This document shows, in pieces, positions 1-9,865 of a stretch of DNA of 64,000 bases. The notes under the pieces were generated by a model. The model was not told where the DNA came from and searched no databases. It saw only the letters and a program-made list of their open reading frames with translations. Every line of letters begins with the position of its first letter. The stretch's first letter is position 1. The translations under genes and the position numbers were made by a program. Source of the stretch: Kappaphycus alvarezii (taxonomy: Eukaryota; Rhodophyta; Florideophyceae; Gigartinales; Solieriaceae); the NCBI GenBank assembly GCA_002205965.3, contig NADL03000629.1, positions 930,001 through 994,000 of the forward strand, read 5' to 3'.

Positions 1-926
1 GATTCTTTTGGACTTATGTCCGACCTGCTCACTCGTTCCCAGGACCCCCACTTGGAAGAGATCCCTCGGTCCGCCATCTCGCTCTTATCCTTCCGCCACC
101 CGCAGATATCATCGTCGCTTACAGATACAGCTCTTTTCGAGCGTTGTTCATCGCCGTTCCCCGGCGAAAGGCCCCACTCTGCGATCACAACTGAACTCAT
201 GATATCGAAGTCCGATAGGTTGTTCTCTTCGCAGAAGCCCACGACCGAGCACGGCTCCTCTCCGTTCGCACATCCTCCGCCTCGTCTGTTTTCTCTTCGT
301 TTCCTCACCCCAGCATCGCGCTACTCCCTGGATCTACTCGCTGTCCAATCTGCTCCCGCCGCTGGGCCGACATCGCACCCGTCTTAGATCCGAGTGGTTA
401 ACACTCGTTAACCTGCAAATAGGAAGACGGAATGACTCGTTGCCATCACATCCTCCGCATTGTTCTTGCCCGTTACTGCCAGGAAGTTGAGATCGTCGCC
501 CACGTCGAACATCTGCTCCTCTACCAGGCTCCCAGCTTATCTGGGCATTCGGAGTCCCCCGCGCTAGGAATGGACATTTGCATACCCGCTGCATACGGGC
601 TTCACAGTACCGATATCGCCGTCGACGTTACTGTTGCCCACCCCTCCACACGCCGCCACATTTCGCCAAGTACGGTTACCGCAGCCGCTGCCGCAACACT
701 CAAAGAGCGCAAGAAACATCGCCATTACGGCACTTACTGCAACCAAAACGATATCCTCCTCTTCCCCGCCGGGATTGATATCTATGGCGCCTTGGTCGAC
801 GACAGCAAGGGTTTTTTCCGCCGCCTTGCTTCCTTCGCTGCTTCCCGTCGCGGTTCCTCCCCTCAACAGGAGCTCCGCGACTTCGTTACCTGTTTTTCAT
901 TTATTCTCCAAGTAATGCAGGCGTGA
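1..926 (+). pseudogene. C-terminal endonuclease region of a non-LTR retroelement (RLE type), broken
   Basis: The frame running through about 237-926 reads as the end of a retroelement protein with a restriction-like endonuclease. A CCHC cluster is visible: Cys at 342 and 351, His at 402 and Cys at 414, in the setting CPIC...DPSG-stop-HSLTC. It is followed by the nuclease core, with an acidic residue in VEHLL, the pair MDICIP and DVTVAHP near 565-640, and a basic KERKKHRHYG stretch near 700-725. This order (zinc cluster, then a PD-(D/E)XK-like core) is known from R2-like non-LTR elements. Two in-frame stops (399 and 420) interrupt it and the 5' part lies outside the window. It differs clearly in sequence from the R2-like family at 45-49 kb, so it is a second lineage. 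The protein would have nicked target DNA to prime reverse transcription. Family level is fairly sure; subfamily is not. Confidence 0.6.
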
Positions 927-1025
927 CAGGTTTCTACTCGCGGCGCACATCCGTAGTTAATTTATGAATACCCTCCACACGCTTCAGTGCGACATTGTAC
1001 AATCCATGAAGATTTACCACCGGAT
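916..1025 (-). repeat. Fragment of copia gag (CopD family)
   Basis: The reverse complement matches 14,030-14,125 closely at DNA level, including the stretch encoding YNVA..R.EGIHKLTTD. That is the gag region of the CopD element described below. It is a short isolated fragment between the RLE relic and an old LTR. Confidence 0.6.
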
Positions 1026-1029
1026 GAGC

Positions 1030-1621
1030 TGGCACTATGCGCTGGCTAGACACTATTTTGGCATTCTGTGCTGGCTGCGCTGGCACAGGAATGAAAGTTT
1101 TATTTATTTATTTTGGCATGCTGCGCTGGCTGCGCTAACAATGGGATGCAAGTTTTATTTTCGATTAATTTTAGAGAGATGCTTTGCATCGTACTGTAGC
1201 GATGCAGAGCTGACAAAGGTATAGTGCACAGGGCTACAAATCTAGGCAGTTCGGAACTGTATATGAGGGGAAAGAATGGAATTTTAGGAGTACTGACGGA
1301 CTAGCAAGCCCTAGTGGGACGCTCACCAAACTAAGTCATACACAACATAGAGTATAAATGCACTTGTCAGACGACTTCAGATCCAGCCCCAGATAGTGGA
1401 AAGCTTGGAGTAAACATCAGACCGAAGGAAGTTTTCGTTATGCTAGTCTCAGGTCATTTCTAGTAGAGACTGTTCCCTTAGAGTTGGCTACCAGAGTATT
1501 CATTCCGCTTTCACGCTGACCCCCACTTAACGTCTACCATAGCACTTTAGTCGCTCGCAACGACTCTCACCTCGGGTAGGTAATGTTTTCCTTTTCCTTC
1601 GGCGCCATTTTCACCCTATCA
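1030..1621 (+). repeat. Old solo LTR of the GypA group, long variant
   Basis: This stretch aligns along its length, diverged, with the reverse complement of 48,136-48,717. Both contain repeated GGCATGCTGCGCTGGC units, then a GATGCTTTGCATCGTACTGT block, a TATAAAT-type box, the TTAGTCGCTCGCAACGACTCTCAC block, and an end in CCCTATCA. I give the strand as the transcription sense deduced from the full element at 54-62 kb. The start is approximate; the end at 1,621 is set by the CCCTATCA terminus. Confidence 0.55.
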
Positions 1622-1799
1622 TTTTATCTCAGTTCGGCCATCGACATCATTATAAATATCATTTTGTCTCGAGTTCGGCTCTCTACAGAAGTATCAAAAT
1701 GATAGGGTAAAAATGGCGCCGAAGGAAAAAGGAACCATTAACTAACCGATGTGAGAGTTGATGTGAGCGACTAAAGTGCTACAGCAGACGTTAAGGGGG
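1521..1799. repeat. Large inverted repeat formed by two head-to-head LTR ends
   Basis: The arm 1,521-1,624 is nearly the reverse complement of 1,696-1,799, including the block around GGCGCCGAAGGAAAA and the GCGACTAAAGTGCTA block. The spacer is about 70 bases and repeats TCTC-AGTTCGGC. Both arms are the terminal part of the long GypA-type LTR, so two LTR ends point at each other. Transcripts across it could fold into a hairpin of about 100 bp. Confidence 0.75.
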
Positions 1800-2073
1800 T
1801 GAAAGGAGTGGGCCTCCCTGGAGAAAGTATTTTGTCTCCCTTATCCTTGCTTATCCTTTCCGTGGTCCTCTCCAAATTCACTGTCATTTAATCTAAATAT
1901 TTTATTGCTGTATCTACCCATCTAAAGCAATCTCGAATCAAGAACTTTTTCCTGTTTCGGTTATCTTCTTCTGCGAATTCATTTTTCGAGAAAAAGGCCG
2001 AAATGAACTACTACAAATCCCCTTTAGATATATTTTGCCTATTTCAAATCCATAGAATGCGCCTTTGAGTGAC

Positions 2074-2081
2074 TATTTGAA
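2074..2081 (+). promoter_or_regulatory. TATA-like box of the acidic gene
   Basis: TATTTGAA lies about 108 bases before the ATG at 2,190. The other well-aligned copy has TATTTAAA at the same distance (55,672-55,665, minus). About 300 bases upstream of the gene also align between these two copies, so this looks like the gene's own promoter. Confidence 0.45.
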
Positions 2082-2189
2082 CGCCTTTATTACAACTTTT
2101 AAACCTCCTCCATCGTTCTAGTCACTACTTTCGCCCCTCACACATTCAAAACACCCTCAATTGAGTGCTACTCACTAAAATCCGCACAA

Positions 2190-2697
2190 ATGGACAACTT
2201 TTGCCCCTCCAGAGTCATTCGCAAAACTCGCAACTCTCGCCCCTAGACGCCTTTCACCTACTACCTTCCGGCTCTACTGATCGCGATGATTTTCTCCGCC
2301 GGTAAATGAAGAAGAAGGTTATCGACTTTGTTCGTCGCTTTTTTGTCGAAGATGAGGCGGATGAGGCGGAGAAGGTAGGTGACGGGCAGAAAGGGGAGGT
2401 CGAGAGGGAGCTGGGGAGATTTTTTAGGAGTGTGCAGCCTCTTAATTTGTTTACAGAAAGAGGATAAAGAGGAGAATGAAGAAGAGGAGGACGAGGAGGA
2501 CGAGGAGGACGAGGAGGAGGGAGACATGGAAAGTGTTAGAATGGTAGGGCGGGAGCTGGACAGTATAGACAATGCGGCCTCGACGCTGGAACTGGATGGG
2601 GTCATCCTTCTTAGTTATGCAATGATAATCCTTTCGCGGATATCTGTAGTGACGTCTTGTGTAGCGAGGAAATTTTAAAGGAGTTTTCAAATCTGAT
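2190..2697 (+). pseudogene. Acidic GypA-associated gene, broken copy
   Basis: Homologue of the acidic proteins at 27.2, 38.1, 52.3 and 55.3 kb. It starts MDNFCPS at 2,190, matching MNNLRPS of the 55-kb copy. After a frameshift it continues with STDRDDFLRR, a stop, and KKKVIDFVRRFFVEDE, then a long Glu/Asp run (about 2,462-2,525). The conserved tail follows in shifted frames as DMESVRMVG, ELDG and PFADICSD...EEILKEF, ending at the TAG at 2,695. Where the 55-kb copy has Gln this copy has TAA. I recognise no known family. A long old LTR lies upstream in the same orientation. It is clearly a dead copy. Confidence 0.65.
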
Positions 2698-2699
2698 CT

Positions 2700-3340
2700 A
2701 GAGGATTGGAAATGAGAGGACTAGATCGATTATCAGTTTCCAAGTATCTTTTTTTAGAGTACATCATCCACAAGAAATACTTTAATTCACTTCCGGGTAT
2801 CTTTTGTACTTTTGTTCTGACTCTAGTGTCTAAAGGACAAGCAAATGTACTAATATGAGTACAAATGATTATTCGAAATTTACTGGTTTTATTATTTAAA
2901 AAAACCTCTGTGTGCTGAGTCCCTGAAGACTAACATCCGCTTACTATAAAAGATTTAGTTTCATCCCTATTCACAACAACCGCTGTGGCATAATGGGCCT
3001 TAAGTATAGAATGGAAAATAAATCGTGAGTTTGACCCGCTGCTCTCAACAGGAAGGCAAAACATTCATTCAGGAAGTCGACATTTATACGACAGCTACTA
3101 CATCAGTCTGCTTAGCGCGCGTACTTGAACATGAGCAGAGGGTTTAATTCAATAATCGCTCATAACAGGAAATGACGCCTAAGGTATGCATGCTAATTCC
3201 GCAAATCGAACGACGCGAATAAGAAATGTAGTCGACTCTAGTCAAGGACTCAATTGTTTTTATTTTTGGTCAAGAAGCCTACAAAGAATTTAAACATACA
3301 CAAGTAAGAATCACTATAGAGTAGTGTAAAGCATCACCTA
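2700..3340. other. No recognised gene; weak tRNA-like stretch
   Basis: No coding signal that I can support. At about 2,982-3,050 a TGGCATAATGG stretch followed by GAGTTTGACCC resembles the A and B boxes of a tRNA-derived promoter, but no tRNA fold is clear and no related copy is certain here. Confidence 0.3.
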
Positions 3341-3344
3341 TTCA

Positions 3345-5401
3345 TGATAGAAGTTGACATCGCGTAAATGGGTTTGAAAAAAGTTACGTCCTCTCTCTGA
3401 ATGGCATATCTACACCTCCTTGCTCATTTTTGGGCACTCAGAGCAGAGAAATTTGGACTTCTTGTCATATTTGCAAATTTCGCATCTGCTTTGAAACGCC
3501 GCTTTCGTTGGGGCCCAATTGGCTCCTTTCGGCCTTTTCAATTTGTGGTTCAAGTGTTTTCTAGTACCGCAAGCCAATCACGGAACAGAATGCTCTGAAA
3601 AGTCAATATCAGATCTGCAGAGGGCAATAGCATCAAATGAATTTTCAATGAGTTGCTCTGCAATTTTTGCATAAAAATCTTTTTGCGACATGCAATTTCT
3701 CGCACCCATCAAACCCCTGTATAGCAGCCGTGAATCAACGATGAAATTTTCACGCAAAGAATTATTAACCCTTACTGACCAATTATTGACTTCTAATTTC
3801 TTCTCCAATCCAAGATCATCTTGTCTGCATCTGTTATGTCTGTCAATCTGGGAGCAAGTTTCGTAGTATGTGCTGGCAACCGCTGGGACTGTGATTTACA
3901 TTTCCGCAAGCACCATTTCAATACCAGCAGATCCCCAACTAGATGTTGTGATAGGCTCTGAAAGAAGTGTTGTAACGAAATTACTGACGAAATATCTTTT
4001 GTCTCTATCCATCCACATAACGTCCATCATAGAAGGATGGCTTTCCGTCCTCAAACTTACCAAAGAGATATGATTCCTACGCTTGAAAAGCTCCAGCACT
4101 GACAAAAATGACCTAGGAATCTGCCTTGACGTATTCTTGACGACACCTGAAAACCTCAGGCCATATTCGAAAAGTGCATTTGCTGTAGCCACAGAAGCTA
4201 ATGCAGAATCTTGAGAAACAAATCGAATGAATAGAAAGTAAGGCTCTGTAAAACGAAGAGCAATAGCTGTTCCATGAGGCAAATTTGACTCGGAACGCCG
4301 ATTACTGCTGTCAGATGCTGATAAATGAATCTCCAAATTAAATGAAATGCCACTGACATCTTAGCAAGCAGTTTTGACTTCATACCCGCCTTCAGGCGTA
4401 CGGTCCAGAGCAACATAGTGCGTGAATCCTCATGACGTCCAGATTCCCCCCATTCCGTACCAGCGCGAAATGCTTTCATCCACGCGTATTCTATCCGATA
4501 GCGCCACACTTGACCTCCAATGCCGTTTTATGGCCTCCACAAATTCACTGACCAAAGAACGTCTACTGTCAGTGCTTTCAGTTTCCGTGTAGCGCCTGAA
4601 CGTAATACATGAGACCAGTTTTTCGAAACACTTCCTCGAAATCATTTTTCCAAACATTGCCAATATAATGTATTTGGATGTAGAATGTGTACTCCAAAGT
4701 GATTTTTGGCTTATGAACTCAAATTTGCATAGTAATATGAGAATTCCAAAGAAATTTAGGATTCCACCAGCTTTTGCATGCATGTGCACACCATTAACGA
4801 GTTTGATCTTTGTAAATTCGGTAATTGTGGAAAGGTGTTCGAGGGGATACATGCAAATGAAAACATTGTACGGGGTCTTCTCATACTCGATACGACCTTG
4901 AATGTACGTGTCATTTCCTGGACCAGTTACTTTCCATGGACGATGTGCCGCTGATCCATTCGACGGCAATAATATCTCCTGAATGGTCCAAATTTTTGCG
5001 TGCCTTTCTTTGCATACCTTTCCTACTGCGGTCATCTTATTAGATTCTTCTCAAGGTTCTTTTTCTGAAGGATGACGATTCAGTAGCTCGATCACGGCAC
5101 CAGATGCCTCTATTTCATTGGATGTTGCTGAGCCATCTTCAGATGTTTCTCTTGGCTTGAAATCGACAAGTTCCGAGCTGAAACGCTCTGCTCGGTCCTG
5201 AATGGAACAGTACGCGGTGACCATAGTCTGACGTCTTCCTGTAGGTGTTTCAATTTCGATGCCGACTACTGTTCCGTTGACGCGCTTACTTTTCCAAAGG
5301 GAACCAAATATTCGCTTACACTCAGCCGCTGAAGGAACAAGGGTTTCTCGAGTGTTGAAAAAGTTTCCGGGCGGTTGACGAGTGTCATTTGGAATCTTCA
5401 T
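3345..5401 (-). pseudogene. piggyBac-type transposase, broken
   Basis: Pieces in shifting frames together span most of a piggyBac (DDE_Tnp_1_7) transposase. From the N-terminus: an unidentified region (5,401-5,051); a core with FFGILIL, MISRKCFEKLV and VDESISRWYG (5,035-4,430, first catalytic Asp in VDES); GFTHYVALDR.P.GGYEVK around 4,400; PHGTAIAL and QDSALASVATA (second Asp, about 4,200); GVVKNTSRQ; WMDRDKRYFVSN (third Asp, about 4,010); and YYETC.QIDRHNRCRQDDL..EKKL near 3,800. A terminal Cys/His region with CEICKYD, FLCSEC and ICHSERGRNFFQTH lies at about 3,490-3,345. That is the usual domain order and near full length, but several stops and frameshifts make it inactive. TTAA, the family's target site, occurs at 5,409-5,412, just upstream of the start. 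I could not find terminal inverted repeats. The family call is strong. Confidence 0.85.
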
Positions 5402-5489
5402 TTTTGGTTAAATTTTGGCATGTTGACAAAATATTTGTGTGATCGGTTGAATAGTTGAGATGTAAACTCCGAAGCTTTGCACGGTTTAC

Positions 5490-5945
5490 TAGTTACGAGT
5501 GCTACTAGATATAGTGAAAAGCTGGTGGTGTCATTCTGTAATTTTTTATATAACATTTTGCCGTCAGAACTATGGAATCATATGAGTACATTTGTTCTCT
5601 GGACATTAGGGGTAGCCAAAAGTCTATATAAGCTGAGTAAGCTGCATCCTCTTGGAGAGGTGAAAAAAGGTGGCAGACAACTTGAAGTCAAGTCTCTAGT
5701 GGCAGTAAGTTAAAAAGTCAACCTCAGACTCAAGAACCATATTTTTCTTACGCTGGTCACGGAGAATCAGTGGTAGACCTTGCACCTTCTATACTTTCTT
5801 GAATCCCTCTTAGTTTTCGTCTTTAAACTCCCCTTAGAGTCGCTCAACTATACCACAGTAGCACTTTTGTCGCTTGCAGCACCTCCTTGTTGGTGTATTT
5901 GGTTATGAGTATCTCTTCTCTCGACGAATTAACCCTATCGGGGAT
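5490..5945 (+). repeat. Solo LTR of the GypA family, diverged
   Basis: It aligns with the reverse complement of the LTRs at 54.5 and 62 kb: GGGGTAGCCAAAAGTCTATATAAGC, the GGCAGACAACTTGAAG block, CTTACGCTGGTCAC, and TCAACTATACCACAGTAGCACTTTTGTCGC, ending near CCCTATCGG. TATATAAG at about 5,625 matches the TATA box of the family. The 5' boundary is approximate. Confidence 0.7.
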
Positions 5946-6147
5946 CGCCCTGTTGAGTCCTAGTCGTGCTGGGAATGGTAAGGTAGCCGAAGGAGAGGGA
6001 GGATGCGGCTACGTAGTAGTGATGAACTCAACGGGAGAGCCTGAGGGCATGCTGGATTACCGCGCTGAGAATATGCTGCCGGGAAATCCTGTTGAATGTG
6101 TTGTGAGCATCCAGTTGTAATCGGACATGGTGGTGAAATGAAGGACG

Positions 6148-7365
6148 CTAGGTCAAGCATCTGACGGCGTGAATGACGGCGTCTGTGCCTTTTTGACCCT
6201 GAGTTTCACTTGGTAAGGAAAAAAGTAGGGTGAGAGTGAAGTCGAAGATTTGCGGGCAAGGAGGCGGGCGATGAGGCGTCGAAGCAATTACCCGACCGCT
6301 TTCGAACGGATACCGCCGTTGGGCTTGGGGAAGCCTGAAATGAGTCCAACACAGAAAAATGGTGGACAAGATTCCGATAGTTTCATAAACGAGACATTCG
6401 ACAGCACGTATGGACTGTTTGAAGTTAAAAGCGGGCACTCCGTTGCAATTGGGAGCTTCAAGACCTTCAATTTCAGAGCAGATCCTATGCCAGACAGGTG
6501 AGAGCCCAGAGTCGGAGAAATCAGTAAGGAGCTGTAGTAGAGCGGAAAAATCCAAGGCGGGAACAAAGTAGATGTCGGGATGCTCCGATAGCGCACGGAA
6601 TGCCTCGTATGCAGCTTATAGGGAGCATAAATCCCGTTTTGCAGCACAAAAAAATGAAGAAGTGCGGATTTTCGGTACGGACGACTGAGCAAGAACCCGG
6701 AATGCCACCCTCTGAGATGGCTCGACGAAACTTTGAGAATCTTAGACGGGGAACACATTGGGTTACCAGACACGAACAAACAGTTTCTCGCATCCACCGG
6801 AAAGACTGCGGGACGTTCATCGGACAGTACTAGAAAACTTTTTGGAGAGGCGTTTAGAAAGAAGAGATCCCTCATCGGTGACACCAGCACGACCGAGAAC
6901 AGTGAGACGTTGCAGAGATTCCTGCTTAGTGGGACGATTAACAGCATCAGCATAAGCGGGTGACATAGAATGCACCGAGAGAGGGGTAATTCCCTCCGCA
7001 TCCTCAAAAGGTGAGGAAGGTGAGGGTAGGGTGAAATCCACCGAGGCTTTCAGTACAGATAACACGGAACGGAATGGGGCGTTACTGCGCGACGAGGAGT
7101 GTAAGGCAGGGGCACCAGGTGTAGACGGCAACGTGGTAACAAACAAGGAGACAGCAGCAGCATCTGTAAGATAGAGAGAGCCGCGAAGAAGAGAGGAAAA
7201 CGTAACGAGGAAACACAGGGCAGCATGGGCAAGAGGAACAACAGCGCTGGTTCTGGCAGTTGGGGCAGACCGGGGAGCCACCGAAGCGGCAGGGGGACGA
7301 AAGCTCATAAACAAGATGAATGAGGCAAAAGCTTCCTGCCAATAGAAAGCGAGAACGGAGATCAC
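6148..7365 (-). other. Possible degraded coding region, unidentified
   Basis: On the minus strand 7,365-6,817 is open and Ala/Ser/Pro-rich, then reads SPAYADAVNRPTKQES and LQRLTVLGRAGVTDEG. After stops, the same strand opens again at 6,555-6,148 (WHRICSEIEGLEAPNC, CLVYETIGILSTIFLC). Other frames here also have moderate open stretches, so coding status is unsure. I do not recognise a domain. An N-terminal region of a retroelement is possible. Nothing shows a promoter or repeat boundary. Confidence 0.25.
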
Positions 7366-8190
7366 AAAACTAAGACCGTTTCATGCTTAAGGCAGTTTTC
7401 CGAAAGATCATGTGGAAGCGTGAGGGGTGGCTAAGCAGGCGTTAGAGCGACAGTCGAGATTTCAGGCGTAAGGGGGCTCCGTTGCAGGAAATGGAACGGC
7501 GCTGGGGTATTAGCTAATAGGAGAGCTGTGATAAAGAGAGGAAAGCGGAAATAGAAAGAAAGGAAAAAATAAAAAAGAGGGGAAATGAAAAAAACTACTT
7601 GTTACAGGAACAGCTTCAGCAAATAAATTCTCCCGGTCGTTGAACCAAGAGTAAAAACAGATGAAAAATGTTAATGGAACTTAACAAGTGTAGAATATAT
7701 CAAATAAATATGATCCTTTATTTTCAGTGCTTTATAATCTGTACGCGGTCCAACTGTTAATTTGACAGTATACTATTTTTAGGTTTTTAAAATCCATACG
7801 TTCGAATTTAATCTGACCCACAGTGATTACTTACACTTCATGTACCATTCAAAAGACAATAAAAGGGGAATAAAGAGCTGGTAACGACCAGCTAGCAGCT
7901 CCCCAAGGAAGTTGACTAGAAAAAGAATATCCTTCACTCTCAAGATGGTAACATATCAGCGCAACTACGGTAAGATTTTTCAGGTTTGCTGTGATTTTAA
8001 AACTACTACCAAGCTCAAAAATTAGTTGTGTAATTCAGTCGCTCTTTACTTTTCCTGCCAGGGACAACATACAAATCGTAATTTCAACTCCCTTATGCTG
8101 AAAAATTCCATCGGATATCAGCTCTTCGAACGCTTGCAGTAAAACGACCCGATGTTTCCCCTTTTCCTGCCAAATTGGCTTTTTTGCTGT
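7366..8190. other. No recognised feature
   Basis: AT-rich sequence with no supported coding region or repeat that I could match within the window. Confidence 0.4.
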
Positions 8191-8225
8191 GGAAGAAAGC
8201 AGTAAGTTCAAGATAAAAACACTTC

Positions 8226-8307
8226 AACGAAAGTCGAACTAAAAATTATGGCGCATTAGCGTTGGGTCTGCTCGTGACGCGAAGAATGCTTCTGGTGTTT
8301 TAGAGAA
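8226..8307 (+). pseudogene. 5' part of CopD gag, cut by the CopC insertion
   Basis: The frame SARDAKNASGVLEN runs up to the CTAAT target duplication. It continues directly at 13,705 as YLHIDDATEEQVKNFRRKQ once the inserted element is removed. The rejoined sequence resembles copia gag. Upstream of about 8,226 I see no clear reading frame. Confidence 0.5.
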
Positions 8308-8312
8308 CTAAT

Positions 8313-8867
8313 TATGAAAAATGAACAAATATTTTAATCTCTATCCTGGTGTCCTACAGTGATGATGAATTGTGGAAAAATATTTTTTATTTAGGCCCAA
8401 AATTTATATTTATTGTGAATCATCAAGGAATAATTTTATCTATTTATATTGGCCCTATTTTATTCTGAATTCAGTGTGGAATATTTTTATGTCATACAGT
8501 TGGGTTTCTATATTACACAGGCTATAAGTATTGCATTTATGCTGCCAAAAAAGTATTATCTGAATGAGTGCTTACCTGGAAAATACTACAATAACTATTA
8601 CTGAGCCTTAATCATATCCACCAAAAATATTGTACGGCTTACCTGATTTTTGTGGCAGGTTCACCCTGGTGTAGAGTATAAGTAGTCCTAGGCTGTTAGA
8701 AATAGTTTTTGCATCCTCGGGCCATCGAAATATTCCCCTCGGTCGGCTATTATTAAATTTGATTTTGTACTCATTATTAATTCTAAGTCCAACGGTGGCA
8801 TTTATTTATCTATTTAAGTTGGAGCTATTTATTATTTGTTGGATCCACCGATCCCAATTATTTTGCA
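8313..8867 (+). repeat. 5' LTR of CopC
   Basis: It matches the 3' LTR from the AATCTCTATCC.GGTGTCCTACAGTGATG block to CCAATTATTTTGCA. Other copies of this LTR lie at 16,523-17,035 (minus), with a tail fragment at 8,990-9,061. Confidence 0.85.
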
Positions 8868-8989
8868 ATTATCGCCTCCTTGTCCAGCGATAAGTCGCAG
8901 TAATACATCAGAATGGACGCATTTCTTCTCGAAGTCCACCGTTATGGAGGAATGTAGCTTGATCGTAGTTAATGAGCAGTTTGATATCC

Positions 8990-9061
8990 CGTGTGGCATT
9001 TATTTATTTATTTAAGTTGGAACCATTTATTTTTTGGATCTACCTTTCTCAATTATTTTGA
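8990..9061 (+). repeat. Extra copy of the CopC LTR 3' end inside the leader
   Basis: GTGTGGCATTTATTTATTTA through CTCAATTATTTTGA repeats the last 70 or so bases of the LTR 120 bases after the 5' LTR ends. It may come from a recombination or template-switch event during replication of the element. Confidence 0.7.
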
Positions 9062-9705
9062 AGTTAAGGCCCAGATCGCCCCAAAATTCCTTCAAGACCG
9101 GAATTTTCATGGGATCTTCGCACGGCTCCTCGAAAGTATGGTAAAGGACCTCAAGAAATCAGGAAAAGTATTTTTATGCTGTTCACAAATGGAAATCTGT
9201 CCATGATTTTTTACCAGTATGAAATTCTATAAAGGTTTCTAGAGCAGTACAAGGTATTGTCTTATGATCAATATTATGTGAAAGAGATCTCGATATTTGT
9301 AAGAAAATTCCAGACACAGAAATTCAGTCTGAAATGGTGCACTAGCGATTACTAACGCTATTCATAAGGTGGATCCTCTATCATCTACAACAGATACATT
9401 TCAAAAATTATTAGATTTATGGCACACTATTCGTGGTGGTAATGAGTCTTTCATAACTTTTGAGTCACGGTATGATACTCAAATTGCCGGATTTCATTCA
9501 TCTACTGGTACTTCGATATTACTTGAAGCACTGATATCATTTTTACTCCTGGCAAATTCCAAATTTAAATCAAACCAGCGAGTATCTACTTTGGCTGCTG
9601 CTTCTCCGAAGCATGAAATAGAAGGCGATTTGGAAAAAAGGAAAACTTCTAGAATTAATCAAATATTCAGAAATACCATCTATTATTGGTGCATGTTATA
9701 AACGA
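9062..9705 (+). pseudogene. CopC gag remnant
   Basis: Open stretches 9,062-9,205 (FLQDRNFHGIFARLLESMV) and 9,369-9,701 (QKLLDLWHTIRGGNESF, DTQIAGFHSSTG) are placed like copia gag between the 5' LTR and the protease/RT part. The similarity is general; no zinc knuckle survives that I can see. Confidence 0.45.
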
Positions 9706-9865
9706 AAAAATACGAATCAAATATGTGGAAATTCTCAATAATACATCTCTTCAAGTCAATCAAATATTTCATATGGAGAAAAGAAAACTTCAAGAAAGAT
9801 AATAAGCAAAGATTATCGCCTGAAGACTTTGCTGCCCTCACGGCAAAATCAACTTGTGACCGATA

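Noticed and set aside
2451..2690. Minus-strand Leu/Val/Phe-rich open frame opposite the acidic gene, and similar Ser-rich or Arg/Lys-rich frames at 2,261-2,605 and 55,091-55,279
   Set aside because: These are shadows of the Glu/Asp tract of the acidic gene read on other frames.
6148..7365. Host protein gene
   Set aside because: Open stretches exist in several frames of both strands with no recognisable domain, so it is listed only as an uncertain region.
8868..8989. Primer-binding site after the CopC 5' LTR
   Set aside because: No TGG-starting tRNA complement is seen at the LTR end; the LTR-tail duplication confuses the leader.
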